Shown: positions 1-12,600 of the stretch, piece after piece | Layout of the letters: each line of letters starts with the position of its first letter | How positions within the stretch are numbered: position 1 is the first letter of the stretch | Origin: Atopsyche davidsoni | Taxonomy: Eukaryota > Arthropoda > Insecta > Trichoptera > Hydrobiosidae | DNA length: 64,000 nucleotides | NCBI GenBank assembly: GCA_022113835.1 | Contig: JAILWY010000007.1 | Location: forward strand, 4,221,001 to 4,285,000 | Direction of reading: 5' to 3' | Position numbers and translations under genes: made by a program | Notes under the pieces: model-generated | The model's database searches: none | The model's input: only the letters and a program-made list of their open reading frames with translations | Told to the model about the DNA's origin: nothing

Positions 1-3000
1 AGTAGAAAATATTATAGTTGATTGATTTATAATTTATATGTTTTAAGTCTTCACTATAATATGATTGAAATTGAGGGGTGGAATAAGGGGTTTCAAAGGA
101 ATTAAATTGAATAGACATATTGTAGCATATTAAAAAAAATATTTAAAAAAATATGTAAATGATTTTACAATTAGCAATTGCGACAAGTATTAAATAAAGT
201 TTTGAATTTGGCTTAAAAATACGGCTTTTCAAAGACCCGTTGCTAGTAAAATTTCATTAAAAAACATTTTGGATTAAGTGTACAATATATTTAAAGCTTT
301 TTTTTTTTTTTTGAAAGACGTGTGCATTTTATGTTTATAATAAAGTTTTATTAAAAATATATCTCACAGTGAAAATACAAATTTATACTTATTATTCATT
401 TTTTTTTGTCTGGCAGTTTTATCACCCTCAGTTTTATAATCGGCCCATAAAGAATATGTTACGTTTGTTTTATTATGACGATTATGTGATGATGTTGAAA
501 TAAAAAATTTTAATATATTTTTTTCTATTATCATTATCATTTAATAATGCTAAATATATTATTTATTAGATGGAAATCAATACAGATTTCACATAGACTA
601 TGAATTAAATAATAGAGAACAAGAAGTGAAAATGTGGTACAAGGGCATATACTTTATAATTATTGAAATGACATTAAAGATAATTGAATTTTTTGCCTTG
701 TACTAACAAGATGCGCATATGGCAAACGTTCAACGAAGGTATATTGGCATCATTAGAGATGTACTGGTTGTATGGTATCGGTTCTTCCCTATTAGAGACT
801 GAAAATTTCTGAAGTTCTTCTTGGTTGACCATATTTTATAAAAAAGGAGTTATATTTTAACTAAAACATCAGAGGTAGATAAATACACCTTTACAAGAGT
901 ATAAAATACAAATTATGGTAAATATTAATTTGTACACTTGAAAAATATAGCTCCAACCTTTTAACGAGAGATTATTTAACGTGTTTTCAAAATTTATGAG
1001 GATATTTGAAGATTATTATATTATCAGCAATTTATGTTTTTAGTTTTTTTAATTAATAGAAACCGGTTTGAATATTACTACGCCATGTTCTTTCTTTCTG
1101 TATAGGCTATTGAATGGAAAATATGGCTCTAATCTAAATAAGGTTGAAAAATCATATGAAAAAACTGTAGGAAGGTTACGAAGAGGGTAACCTATATTCC
1201 TATTGACCGACTTATTAATATTGGTGTTTGTGTGGTTATTCGCTGTTCTGTGCGAGAGCTCATCTTCCCGCTTGGCTATTTTGCTCCAATTGCATGAAGG
1301 CTATGCATTATTCAGGAGCGATCCAGTGTTTTACAGTATCGGAGCCTTTGTTGCTGGCCTGTTTGTTGTTGAAGTGGAAGCCAGTGGCATATATTATTTT
1401 AGCTCCACTGGACAAATTCTGCATGTGAAATTAATATGGTCGATAAAAGTTGCTCTGAGTGCAGAGGTCATAATAAAACGGCCCGTTTAGCATATAAACT
1501 TTGTTAAAATTAAACGAAGTGATTGATATAACCTTGACTGTCAAACCGCACAAGCAAATGAGCACTTTTGGAGAATCATGGTTGTAATACAATACAAAAG
1601 TACGCATTTTATACACCATGCTTCATGTTTCAGGCTTTTTCTTTAAAATTTAAAGTGGCACTTAAAGGGTTTTAAAATTAATTAAATTTAATATTATGTT
1701 TTTTGTGTTTGCCAAGAAACAATAACTTTCAACATTATTTATGAATTTTATCTTGATTTTTAAATTTACAGTTATTAAAAAATAATTAATGACAAGCAAA
1801 TTTAACGTTTTCCGGACTTTCTAATAATAAGGCAATTATTAGCAATGTATTGGTGCCGTATAATATTTTTTTGTGTTCACTGCAAGCATAAATTTTTAAA
1901 GCAAATATAAAGTACTTGGAGTTGGAAAATAGTACATTATCATTATGATAAAAACTTCATCACGCGAAATTAGTAGACAAAGGAGCCATAAAACTAAGCA
2001 AATAATTACGATCTGAAAAGATCAGTTCACTCCAAAAGGGAGACAAGAAATAGAGCGTGATAATTATTTCCTCGTATCTTTGATACCGACTGAGCTGTGC
2101 GAATATGTAAATTTCCGTAACATTTCACCGCACATTAAAAAATACTTAACTGCGAAAACTCCCCAGCGAGTATTGTTAAAAAGAAAATAGAAAGGAGGGC
2201 TCCTTCAGTCTTTCGATTACTTCAGCCCGGCAGTGAGGGGAACTTTTATGGCACAAATTCATATTTACTTAGCATGGACCGTGTCTGACTCCCGGACCGT
2301 CCGCCGGAGAAGTAAAGCCTATTACTGGTGGGTACTCTCGCATACAAAGTTGTGCTTTTGAGGGAAATTCGCAAGTGTTTGACCAGTTCATATTGGCTAT
2401 TATATGCTTGATAAATTTGCATTACACGCGGCCACAGAACTAACTTCAGATGTATTACCAGGGGAAAACTTACCGAGGTAATATTCTGAATGATAAATTG
2501 CTAAGTTACACACAGAGTAATTATAGAAATTCCGCATATAGCGTAATGGAGTCCACGGAATATTACTTAAGGAGTGCAAGTTCGCCAATCTCTGCAACGG
2601 TAGCTTTAATAGTATAATGAATATTAAGCAAATATCGCAAATAGACGTTGTCTCTCGTAAGAAATAGAACTTTTACTGCTATAATGAGAATATTATTATA
2701 TATAACAGTAAACCTGAAATACTACTAACAATAATTAAGAATCCGAGGATTCTGTGGTTTCGTGGGTATTAAGCTGCTTGGTAATTTGAGTATTCTGATG
2801 TTTTGGTCTCTGATCTAGGAATATTTCCAGGCATTGGTCACAAGACGGGAATTGAAAACATTTAACAGCTTATCACTCAAGGATCCACAAAATTATCGAA
2901 TATCAATGGCTGCCAAAACCAATGAACAATAATTCGTATTTATTACTATTTAAGTGTTGTAGTTAATAACCAATTTTAATATGCGTGATATGCAAATAAA

Positions 3001-4498
3001 CCTATTTTGTTGATTATTTTAAATATTCACCGTACAGGTATTTGAATACCTAAAATAAATATGAGAATATAAAAGATAAATAAATAAATAAATAATATGT
3101 CTTCATTGGAAAGATAGAACTCCTATTTGTCCATTTACAATAAGTCAATGCTAAGGTTCTGTCCTCTGAATGTGAGAAACGTAACAAGTTTTATACTATT
3201 TAATGATAAAAATCGCTTTTCACGGTGTGTTCATCTACTTTTGATCTCCGACTCTATATAAGTCTTTTTTATTAAGTTTACCATTGTCCTAAATAAATAA
3301 CATAAATATATTTTAATGTTCAAATTTATCATTAATAATATTCTCCAAATATTTTGGTCTATATATAAAACTCAACAGACTGCTTGTACTTTGGAGTAAT
3401 TCCTTAACCAGCACTGTATGGACTGCGTAAATATTACTTCAACAGCAAACCAAAAACTATATAAAATTTTATTTCATTGTTTTAACTACTTCAATTATTT
3501 TATTTCTATGAAAAATACTTTTAAAAGCTTGAGGTATACGAAGTACCAACGATTTTAAATGTTTGACATTGAAACCAAAGCATTTGGTATTAGATAACAA
3601 GAAATATGTAATAAAAGGTTGGAATGAGATTGTGAAATATATATATATATCCGAGTGAGAATTCGGCTCCAGATAAATCTTTTTTTATAACAAAGGGCAT
3701 TAAAATCTTTTATCTAAGATACGTCATATTCTCTACAGCACTATGCCGGCATAGAAACACATGTGGAAATAGAGAGAAAAACTCTTCTATCTTTCAAGAT
3801 GTGGCCTTCATGGACAGATAAATGAACGAATGTTTCTATTCTCAAAGAGCTTCGTACAAAGAATGGCAGCCGAATACCTGCAGAAAAGTATAACGTCTTT
3901 TCTGGTCACAAGCCAAAAGAAGAGAGTGTATGGGAAAATTAATAATAACTGGATATATGAAAGGGTACAGAAAAATGGGACCTTCCTTCTTTCCCCTTCT
4001 CCTCCAGTATCAATGTGAAATATGCGAGATTCATATATAAACATGGATATATAGAAAATTCATAAACATGCTAATGTTTATTTGTTTAATAAAACATGTT
4101 ATATATTTGATATAATATTTCATATTATTGGTTAATTGAAAATGTTTGGACATCGACGTAATTTATTTATATTATATATTTTCCTGATATATTAAATTAA
4201 GGATATTTTAATAACAATAGATAAATATTTTATTTTTCATTCATTGAAGATTACAAGAAAACAATATTAAAATATATCCAAGAGTAACCAAAGTGAAAAA
4301 GAATTGTTCATAGTAAAGCGAGGTCTGTTAATATGAAAATTAAATTTTATTAAAGTTTGAAATCATTTGATTTTTTAATATATATTATATTTAAAGTATT
4401 ATACATTTTTTGAATAAGAGATAATTTGAATAGTTAGCATATGTTAGTTTTAACATATAGGATTTAGAAGATTAGATAACAGTTTTTTTTTTCCATTG
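1..4498. other. AT-rich noncoding stretch
   Basis: No coding region is supported here; the short open frames have no recognisable domain and are the size expected by chance. The sequence is AT-rich with poly-T runs (near 300-312) and a short (TA)n tract near 3639. Two stretches are less AT-rich: about 1195-1500 and about 2190-2440. An open frame at 1203-1490 would encode a hydrophobic 95-residue peptide starting from a non-ATG codon; I do not call it a gene. Confidence 0.6.
2190..2440. promoter_or_regulatory. GC-richer island, candidate conserved noncoding element
   Basis: A patch with CpG-containing runs (such as GACCGTCCGCCGG near 2297) stands out from the AT-rich surroundings and lacks an open frame. 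It contains an ACTTTTATGG motif near 2240, which resembles posterior-Hox/Cdx-type sites. Such compositional islands often mark cis-regulatory DNA, but only comparison with related genomes could show conservation. Confidence 0.2.
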
Positions 4499-5475
4499 TA
4501 CTAGGGCAGGGGTCTCCAACCTTTTGGGACCCAAGAGCACATTCTAGAATGCCGGTCGGGCGACGGGCACCAGTAATTTTTTTAAGGTATATTTATAGTT
4601 GGACATAGTCAATAATAAATATATGTAATGCACAAAAATATTTGATTCCAAAAATATAATTAAAAAATAATTGTTTATATTTTTATGTAAAATAAATAAT
4701 AAGTAGTAAATAATAGCATTCAAATTCTGGTCATTGGGTTGAGTTGGGAAAATATGCCACGAATAATTATTATTAATAGCAACTTTAAAATGTACATCTA
4801 TATCTAATCATTGCAAACAACAGGTTAGAATACGAAAAATATCAGTTAGGGTCCCGACTAAGTTTATTAAGATTTTAATGCACCAACAATATTTGATTTA
4901 AATTTTAATGTTTTTATTAGGTGATTTTTACAAAAATTGACCAATCAGAATTGCCCAAATTTGACCCAATCACCAAAATTCATTATAAAAAATGAGAAAT
5001 ATCAAAGTAAATGTGATCGTTGGCATTGTATTTCAATGACCATTGCTTTGTAATTAGGAAAGTATGATGATTTTCCTGCTCGTAAGCAATTATCAAAAGT
5101 CGAGATCTGTATTTTGATTTTATGTTATTCACTGTTGAAAACAATGGTTCACACAAGTATGTAGAACTGAAGAACGATTTAATTTTGTATGCTTCTCTTT
5201 TCAAGAATGGACATTTGTTTATGTATACTATTATATATTCCAGAAGTCCTCATCTGATACATTGGATTTAAGAATAATTATTTTGAAAATTTAACGATAT
5301 AATTATTTTTGCCTATATTTTTTTGTTTAATTATTAAATATTGTTTTTTTTTCATAATATTTTATTGTTAACTTAAATGTTTTTTATCGTGGTCGCACAG
5401 CGGCGGGCACATATAAAACGGTCGGCGGGCTCTATGGTGCCCGCAGGCATAGGGTTGGGAACCACTGTACTAGGG
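4499..5475. mobile_element. Non-autonomous hAT-type DNA transposon with 8-bp target duplication
   Basis: The element spans 4507-5467 (961 bp). Its left end is CAGGGGTCTCCAACC and its right end, read inward on the other strand, is CAGTGGTTCCCAACC; 12 of these 15 bases match, and both are classical hAT-superfamily ends. It is flanked by a perfect 8-bp direct repeat TACTAGGG (4499-4506 and 5468-5475), the duplication length hAT transposases make. Subterminal GC-rich blocks with CGGGCACC occur just inside both ends. The interior is AT-rich with no transposase-like frame, so it would depend on an enzyme supplied elsewhere. The intact duplication suggests a fairly recent insertion. Confidence 0.88.
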
Positions 5476-6184
5476 TATGTTTAGGATTTAAATGAAATAA
5501 TATATGTTTAGTATTTTAACGTACATAAAAATGTTGATAATTTTGCGCCGGTGTTTAACGTATTTTCCCATTGCCAACGAATACTGATTTTATGTGAATT
5601 TTAATTAGAGAAAAATTTTCAGGACAGTTATCTATTTATTTAATATTTAAAGATAATTTTTTTTTAAGCAAACGAATAAATTAACTTAAATTAAAAGCAT
5701 TTGAGTCCAACTCTAGGATGAAATACAATTTGTATTGAACACACAGAATTAATGCATCACATACGTAATATTATGGCTCTCATATTTGGTCAGCATGAAA
5801 TTGGATATTTATCGCTTGTGGTTTTATAAAATATGCATATATAAATATTTATGCATCGATATATTGAACTTATTAGAAATATGAACCGCCTAAACATTGT
5901 GCATATTTAATGAGCGTATTTCATTATAAAATAATTTTAATAATTTTGCTATTTTGAATAGTATGTACCATAAATATTTTGTTTTACATTTTGAACAAAA
6001 CGTTATAATATTGGAACCATCCTGCAAAAAATATTTTATCTTAACTCTACAAAAATTTTTCACCAAGAAGATAGACAAGATCATTTCCATAGCAAAACAA
6101 TTCACCTAATAAAATTGAGAATTAACCTGTATCAAAGTAGGTCAGTGAAAGCAAAATCACAACTATTATTATCTTATCAATTAT

Positions 6185-6410
6185 TGGCGGAATACAGAAG
6201 CAGCATCCCCGACCGGACTGTGCTGGAAGACCCTTCACGTAGCTGGGGGTCTCGAGGGGGGCGGATTTGCCCGGGGCCAGCCAAGACAAGGGGCTCTTCC
6301 GGGAACACCGTTAAACACCCCTGCCAAAGGTTTCACCCCCAACAAGGGAGGTTCGATTCGAAAAATAGGGTGCTAAGTGGGCTTGTTAGTTCAGGTTAGG
6401 ACCTGATTTC
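6185..6410. other. Unexplained GC-rich island of about 220 bp
   Basis: The base composition changes abruptly to GC-rich between about 6185 and 6410 (for example GGGGGTCTCGAGGGGGGCGG near 6244) and returns to AT-rich on both sides. A plus-strand frame runs through it (6115-6399), but the predicted peptide has no recognisable motif. GGTTCGATTCG near 6350 resembles a pol III B box, yet no matching A box lies at the right distance. It could be an old repeat, a regulatory island or an exon fragment; I cannot decide. Confidence 0.3.
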
Positions 6411-6751
6411 TGTATTGAAATTTATATCGCAGATACGTATTGCTAAGATTTGTTTAATAAACTTTTTAATCGTTGATGGATAGTAATTATTATTTATACA
6501 AGAAAAAGAAACACAAAGTCATAGTCTTATATTTTAAAAATCTTAGACATAGTTGTATCTATGTTATAAAAAAAAGTTATTTGAAGACGCTGTTTAATCA
6601 ATTATTTTTACTCGAAAAGCTTAAATGGGTATGGTTAAAAACAATATTTCTGTTTGTGTGAGTAAAATTGTCAATTTTATACCAGACTTGATTGACAATA
6701 TAGCTCATTATATAATGTTTTTTTATTATTATAAAACTCAAAAGTTTTATG

Positions 6752-6752
<1 letters not shown>

Positions 6753-6810
<58 letters not shown>
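6753..6810. repeat. (TA)29 microsatellite
   Basis: An uninterrupted run of TA dinucleotides, 58 bases long, in an AT-rich context. It can extrude as a cruciform and is likely length-polymorphic. The frames across it only spell Ile-Tyr repeats. Confidence 0.95.
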
Positions 6811-6813
<3 letters not shown>

Positions 6814-9059
6814 AAAAATATATGGGACTGTAGGAAGTAATAAATAATAAATAATTAAATCTTTAAGCTTTCACTAAGGAAAAAAATCCCTCACAACCTA
6901 AAAAATATTATTTTTGTTTATAAATATAATATTATTTGTTTTTATCAAAAATATTATCAGTTAAACCTGCTATGAATATCAAATTTAAATTTTATGTTTT
7001 TTATAAATTATATTAAAATACTGTATTGTTAATATTGTATTGCGTTTCAATTTCATATGTTTACCTTTGTTAAGGTTATAGCAATACATTATCTTTATAG
7101 TATAACGTATCGGAGCGTATTTAGTTCACGGTGTATTTTATTTTGGAATATTCGGTAATACGTTGTTCTGTACCACCCTTGCTGTGGAGACAAATTTTAT
7201 GGCCCGTCATAACCATTGTGAGGCTTGTATTTCGATAAATTATATGGAAAATGGTCGCTGCAACTGCATTATCCAGACTATAGAGAACTGAAACAATATA
7301 ATTTCCTCCAGAAACAAAGAACACTATTGAATTTACACACACAAGTTGGAACTGAAGTCAAAAACAAACAAAGAATATGAATATAAATATAGCAGGAAAT
7401 ACTTTCAAATTTCATTTTATACGAGTTATGTGGAAAGTAGGTTATGTGGTATAAAAAATCGTTATATAATTTGAATTGCAAAATGTGTAATTGGATTAAT
7501 CTCTATCAAACGAATCTTTTGAAGTAAGGTGAATGTAGCACGTCAGGTTATATGTATTGTGTAAAATGATAATTTTATAAACGAAGACTCGGCGGAACAT
7601 TTCGAATAAAACCAAAAAGCCCCGCAAAGAAAACTGACACCACAAAAGCAGCCGTCACTCTGAAAAACACGTTGTCATTCTATTTACTAAATTTAAACAA
7701 TTTGGCTTGATAGAATGAAAAATATACAAATGATTCAGTGTTTTTGTAATGAAATTCTTGGCTTTATAAGTGCGCGTGAGCCTCAAAGCATTGTTTTCGA
7801 TTTTAAAAAGGCTGTATACAAAGTAGGCTTCAATGGGATGTGGCCAGGCTCGGCCTTTATTGCGATGAAAGCCTCCGTTCACGTCAAAGTCATATTATCA
7901 AAAGCAATACAGCGAACCCCTTTTACGGAACTCATTCCGCTACAGGGATCGGAAAATTAATGCCTCCGCCGTCTGTTTTTGTGAAATTAAAGTATTATTT
8001 GCAGAAATTCAATCGGCGGATTGGGATGGACCAATATTAGTTGAAGATTTTCGGTGAATTATTACGAATTCTGCTACAGTTACACAATGTTGTTTCAATA
8101 AACAATCTTGTAAAAGTATCATTGTTTATTTTATGTCAGTGAAGATTTATCTTGTTAATGGATATTAAGAAATTTAAACAATTTCAAACCTTCTTTGTTT
8201 TCTTTTCTAAAATTATAAATAAACTTGTATAAAATGGAAAATAAAATAAAAAAGTTATGTATTCGATGATTGGAATAAATAAGTGTTATGTTCCCAGGCC
8301 TTAGATAGGAGGTATGATGAAAAAATATATGAGGGTGTATATTGTTTTAGTAATATTGAAATGCGTACCACGTTTCGTGAACATTTCATCGATTTATATT
8401 TTGAAGTGACGCTAATAGAAATATTCGAATTCTAGCTTCCTCCGAAATACATTTTCTTTATATTTTTTTCAGGGAAACCTGCTGCCGTAGGCTACCGGTA
8501 ATTTTCTTTATTTTGGGAATGACTCGAGTATTTTTGACATGTAAAAGGGTTTTTTTCTGAGAAAACTCTGCTCTCTGTATTGTAGGTCAGGGCGAACATT
8601 TACTTCTTCTAGATGCTTATCCAATAAAATTGTGAATTATAATGTAAAATTTGGTTATTTTTCCTCAAGGTTATGTAATTTTTTGATAAAAATGACATTG
8701 AACCTGCTTTTTCGCTCATGCTGGTAAAAATCGAAATCATAAATTCAATTCTAAACGTGGCTCTGAAATTTTCTCGCAAAAAATTTAAATCATATCGCAA
8801 GTACTGCCTTCCGCATGATGGTAAATTTGATATACAATACTTATAAAAGGTAACTGAGACTTTCAAAAGAAAATAATGTTACCGAATAAGTATAAAAACC
8901 CACACTTTCTTGGATAAATGGACAGCCTTACAACAATACCGAAGCCTCAAAATAGGCTTTTACTTTTACAATAAATTATTACTCTTGTAAAGCCAACTTG
9001 AAAGTAAAACTTAAAGATGTTTAAAAAAAAACACACTTTGATTAATAGTAGATAAGTTT

Positions 9060-9660
9060 TCTATTTACATAAGAATAGTCTGCAATTTCTGCGGAGCGCC
9101 ACTCGAGCCGAATTCTTAAATACTTCATTTAAAATCATTCATCAAGTGACTTGAAAACCTCAGTCGCACAGACCGAGGGTTTTAATATTACCGTTCCGAG
9201 AATGTGAAAAACACAGGGTCCAAAGAATGGCGACGAAAACTACAGCTAAATCAATAACTGAATATTGTCGCCCACACGGTCGGGGAAAATACTGCGACAT
9301 ATTGTCACGGTAAGAAAGTGAATATGGTTCTATCCGGAGTCAGCAAATATCGGACCCTTCCGAGGCCCGGATATAATAATACATTTTGCAGCCTTTTCCC
9401 GGAGTGCCGCATTTATTTTATGAAATAAAATAAGCATTGTTCATGCCTTGCGCTGCACATATTGCGAATTGGCCTGACAGATGCGCCGATTCGTTGACGT
9501 ATCGATGTCAGTTTGCGGCGCGACATTAGATTTGACAGTTCTGTTTGACAGTCAGCTGATTCACGGATGCACGGTCAGTTGCACACATATTTGAGTGTTT
9601 CAGAAATCGGAACTGATGTATATCTCGCTCTTGTAGCCTTTGACAGCAGCCACAAATCAA
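9060..9660. promoter_or_regulatory. Candidate regulatory island with clustered TGACAG motifs
   Basis: This less AT-rich island contains four plus-strand TGACAG hexamers at 9475-9480, 9533-9538, 9546-9551 and 9641-9646. TGACAG is the core recognised by Meis/Homothorax TALE homeodomain proteins. An AT-rich homeodomain-like stretch (TTTATTTTATG) lies at about 9411. No coding frame is supported. The cluster suggests a TALE/Hox-responsive element, but this is inference from short motifs only. Confidence 0.3.
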
Positions 9661-12600
9661 AACACCAAAGCTTTATATCAATACTTCTATGATTCCACTA
9701 GGTGAAATCTTTTTTTATTCTTTAGGTACACACACATACAGAAACAATAATTGATTAAGATTAGAAGTTACCAACATGTTTATTTAAAAGTTATTGAAGC
9801 AGTAGCAGCATTTATGAAAATTTTAAAAGCAAATTCACTATGTTCACATTTCAATCCCTAGCGATCTCAGAATCAAAAGCTCATATCGGAAATTGTTGAA
9901 AGTCACATATGTTTGAAGTTTCACATGCCATAAAAAAGTTTCAGTACAAGTCGGTACGTTCCCAGTGATGTCAGAAACAGTAGCTTAAGGCTTCGCTCCG
10001 CTACTGCCAGATAGAAGTTGAATTACTTGCATCTGTAATTACTTTCGATTCTGTGGATCGACTTGGAGTTTGACGAAGTCCCCTATTCCCACAACTAGTT
10101 TATAAAATTTGAGATTGTTCCCTTGAAGCAAGTTCTCCCTTTGATACTGACTGCGATGTCTGAAGTTGGTGGATTTAGTGGAAATTAAATAACTAAGCCT
10201 TTTGAGTAAAGCTCTTTCAAGAGAAACCAAGAAAAAAGAAATTTATAACCAAGAGGTTTTTTTTTAAATTTTGACTGAAGCCTTACTTGGTCTATTAATT
10301 AAATTTATAATTCTATAATTTTCACATAAAATTTTTATTAGAATTAATTCAATGTAATTTTAACAAAGATGAGATTAAGATAAGATTTGATATTTCAACA
10401 ATATATTGAAGTCTTATTTTGAAAGTGGTCTATGTCTAAAATTCAATGATAATTAAAATCAACAGATAACGATAATGATAATGAAAAATAAAGTATTTAA
10501 TCCTGAGTTAAATAAACGTTTCCCTTCTATACAAAAATATATATTTGGATTTAAGTAATATGAAAAGTATTTGTATGAAATCTAAATATTGAGAGACATT
10601 TTAATATGAAAAGGTATAAAAATAATACTTGCAAATAACTAATGTACTGTTAATTGGTTTTCAAACAAATACTTTCTTCTCAGAAGAAAATTAATTTCTG
10701 TGTCGCCTTAAAGCGTTCTCATAAATAAATCCTATTTTTTTGGTTTGCATTATCTCCACTGAAAAACGCTGAAAAATTACGTATAAATAAAACCTAATTA
10801 GAATAAATTATGTTTTTTCAAGCGACTCCCTGGAGTCGCCCTTTTCAATAAGACGGGCTTACAAGCCTACGAATGAAAAATTCACTCTCTCTAAGTTATT
10901 ACTTTCCCTAAAAGTCTATTTGATCCTGAGGCGTCTGCAATTGTTGATATTTCTCTTTAATTCCCATGTATTACGTTTTTTATTTAATACATGTAAGTAT
11001 ATCTGAATATTCCTAAAATCTTTAGAAAAAATTAATACTTTTATAGTTTCAGGTTAAATTATTATATTCAACTTTAAATTTTCAACGCCCTGAAATGTTC
11101 ATTATTTTAAATTGATTTACTTGTTTTAGTTATTTATTTGCGTTCAATAATTAGGTTTGTTAATTTTTCAATTTCAAGTTTTGTAAGGTCGTATAGTGTG
11201 ATCTTATGGAAAATATATATTTTTTCTCCGGGACGATTGAGTGTCTTTTTTACAGATTTGAAACAGTATATTTTTTCAAAGTATTTTCAAATTAAATTCA
11301 AAACTATACTAGAGTAATGAAATGAAAAATGTTAGATTGATCCAATGATACGATCGATTACATCTTTTAAACTTTATTGTGTGGTTAAGGCGTATTTTCT
11401 TCATTATGGTTTTTTTGGTTGTTTATTTATAAGTATAAAAAATATATAATATTTTAGTGTGTGAAGAATTATAAAAAAAAATATGTTGACTTATTTATTA
11501 AATAATAAAAATTTCAATTGTATAAAATAATAAGCATCCGCAAAAATGAGCATTTTTATAATTATGGAGCTTTTTGATATTCGTATTCTGTAAGCAGCAA
11601 GGTGTTTCTATCCAGGGGGATTCCTTTAAATTGAGTATTTTTTTCTGATGCTTTAAGTCGCATTTAGGACATTGCGTAAAATGAGAAGTAATCTATGTTA
11701 TTATGAAAGATCAAAGCAACTCGTAGGTCTGAGGAGTTTTTGAATTGCTCAGCCACGAATATTAAAGTAAGACGCGCTTTTGTGCAAATTAAATTCGAAT
11801 TTGACGTTTTTAGATGATTTTACAACGGCTCGGACTAGCTACCTGTGTTCTTAGTATTCAAAGAATTTCTAATATTTTTTTAAAATAATATTATATCCCC
11901 CTATGAAAATAACACAAGAAGATCTTCAACGTGCTATTCAAATAAATAAAATTACCTACAAATATTTTAGAATTAAATTCTTGGATATACATTTCTGTGA
12001 AATGTGATTTTAAAAAAATCTCTCAATATTACTTTGGATATAAAAATAAGTATTTAGTCTACTATATAATTATGGACATTTTTCAAAAAAAATAAAAATA
12101 TTTTAGTTATACACATTCACAAATACTTTTACAAATAACATATTCAGTACCTTTAAACAGTGCTTTATTTTGTGAAAACTTTCATTCCATTTAATTGGGC
12201 AAAGGTCTGTATGGATATGGGCAGTGCACGAAAAAAGTGTATTCAAAAACACGAGGCGAGCTTCCCCGGCGTATTCTGGCTAACTGTTGGCTGACCCCTT
12301 CGTGACCGCACTCGAACCTCCCCTAACAGCACTACAGCCTTTCAGCCCCAACGTAGGTGTTAAAATAGTTTATTGTCGAAGCGAAATGGCTTATTGGCTA
12401 TCGGAAAAGTGCATAGCGTAGACATTGAAAAGTGGGTTAGTATATCCCTTTACGTTGATGGTTCCCGTTTGAGAGGTGCTTTAAAATAAGTGGAAAATTT
12501 CATTTAATGCGCTTGGTTATTGAATATTTTATTTCTGCGGGAAGGTCGACCCAGGTATTTATAAAATGTATTTGATTTTTAAAAATAAAATTTTACAATA

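Larger units (their letters stand above)
5476..9059. other. AT-rich noncoding stretch
   Basis: No gene is supported. Besides the GC-rich patch at 6185-6410 and the (TA)n tract at 6753-6810 (listed separately), there is a mild compositional island at about 7830-7960. Its open frames on both strands lack any domain I recognise. Confidence 0.55.

Noticed and set aside
1203..1490. Hydrophobic 95-residue frame
   Set aside because: It starts at a non-ATG codon, overlaps other frames and has no recognisable family; hydrophobicity follows from T-rich codons.
2471..2494. 12-nt minus-strand exon between ATTCAG and GTAAGTTTTC
   Set aside because: Too short and with a mediocre pyrimidine tract; regarded as chance.
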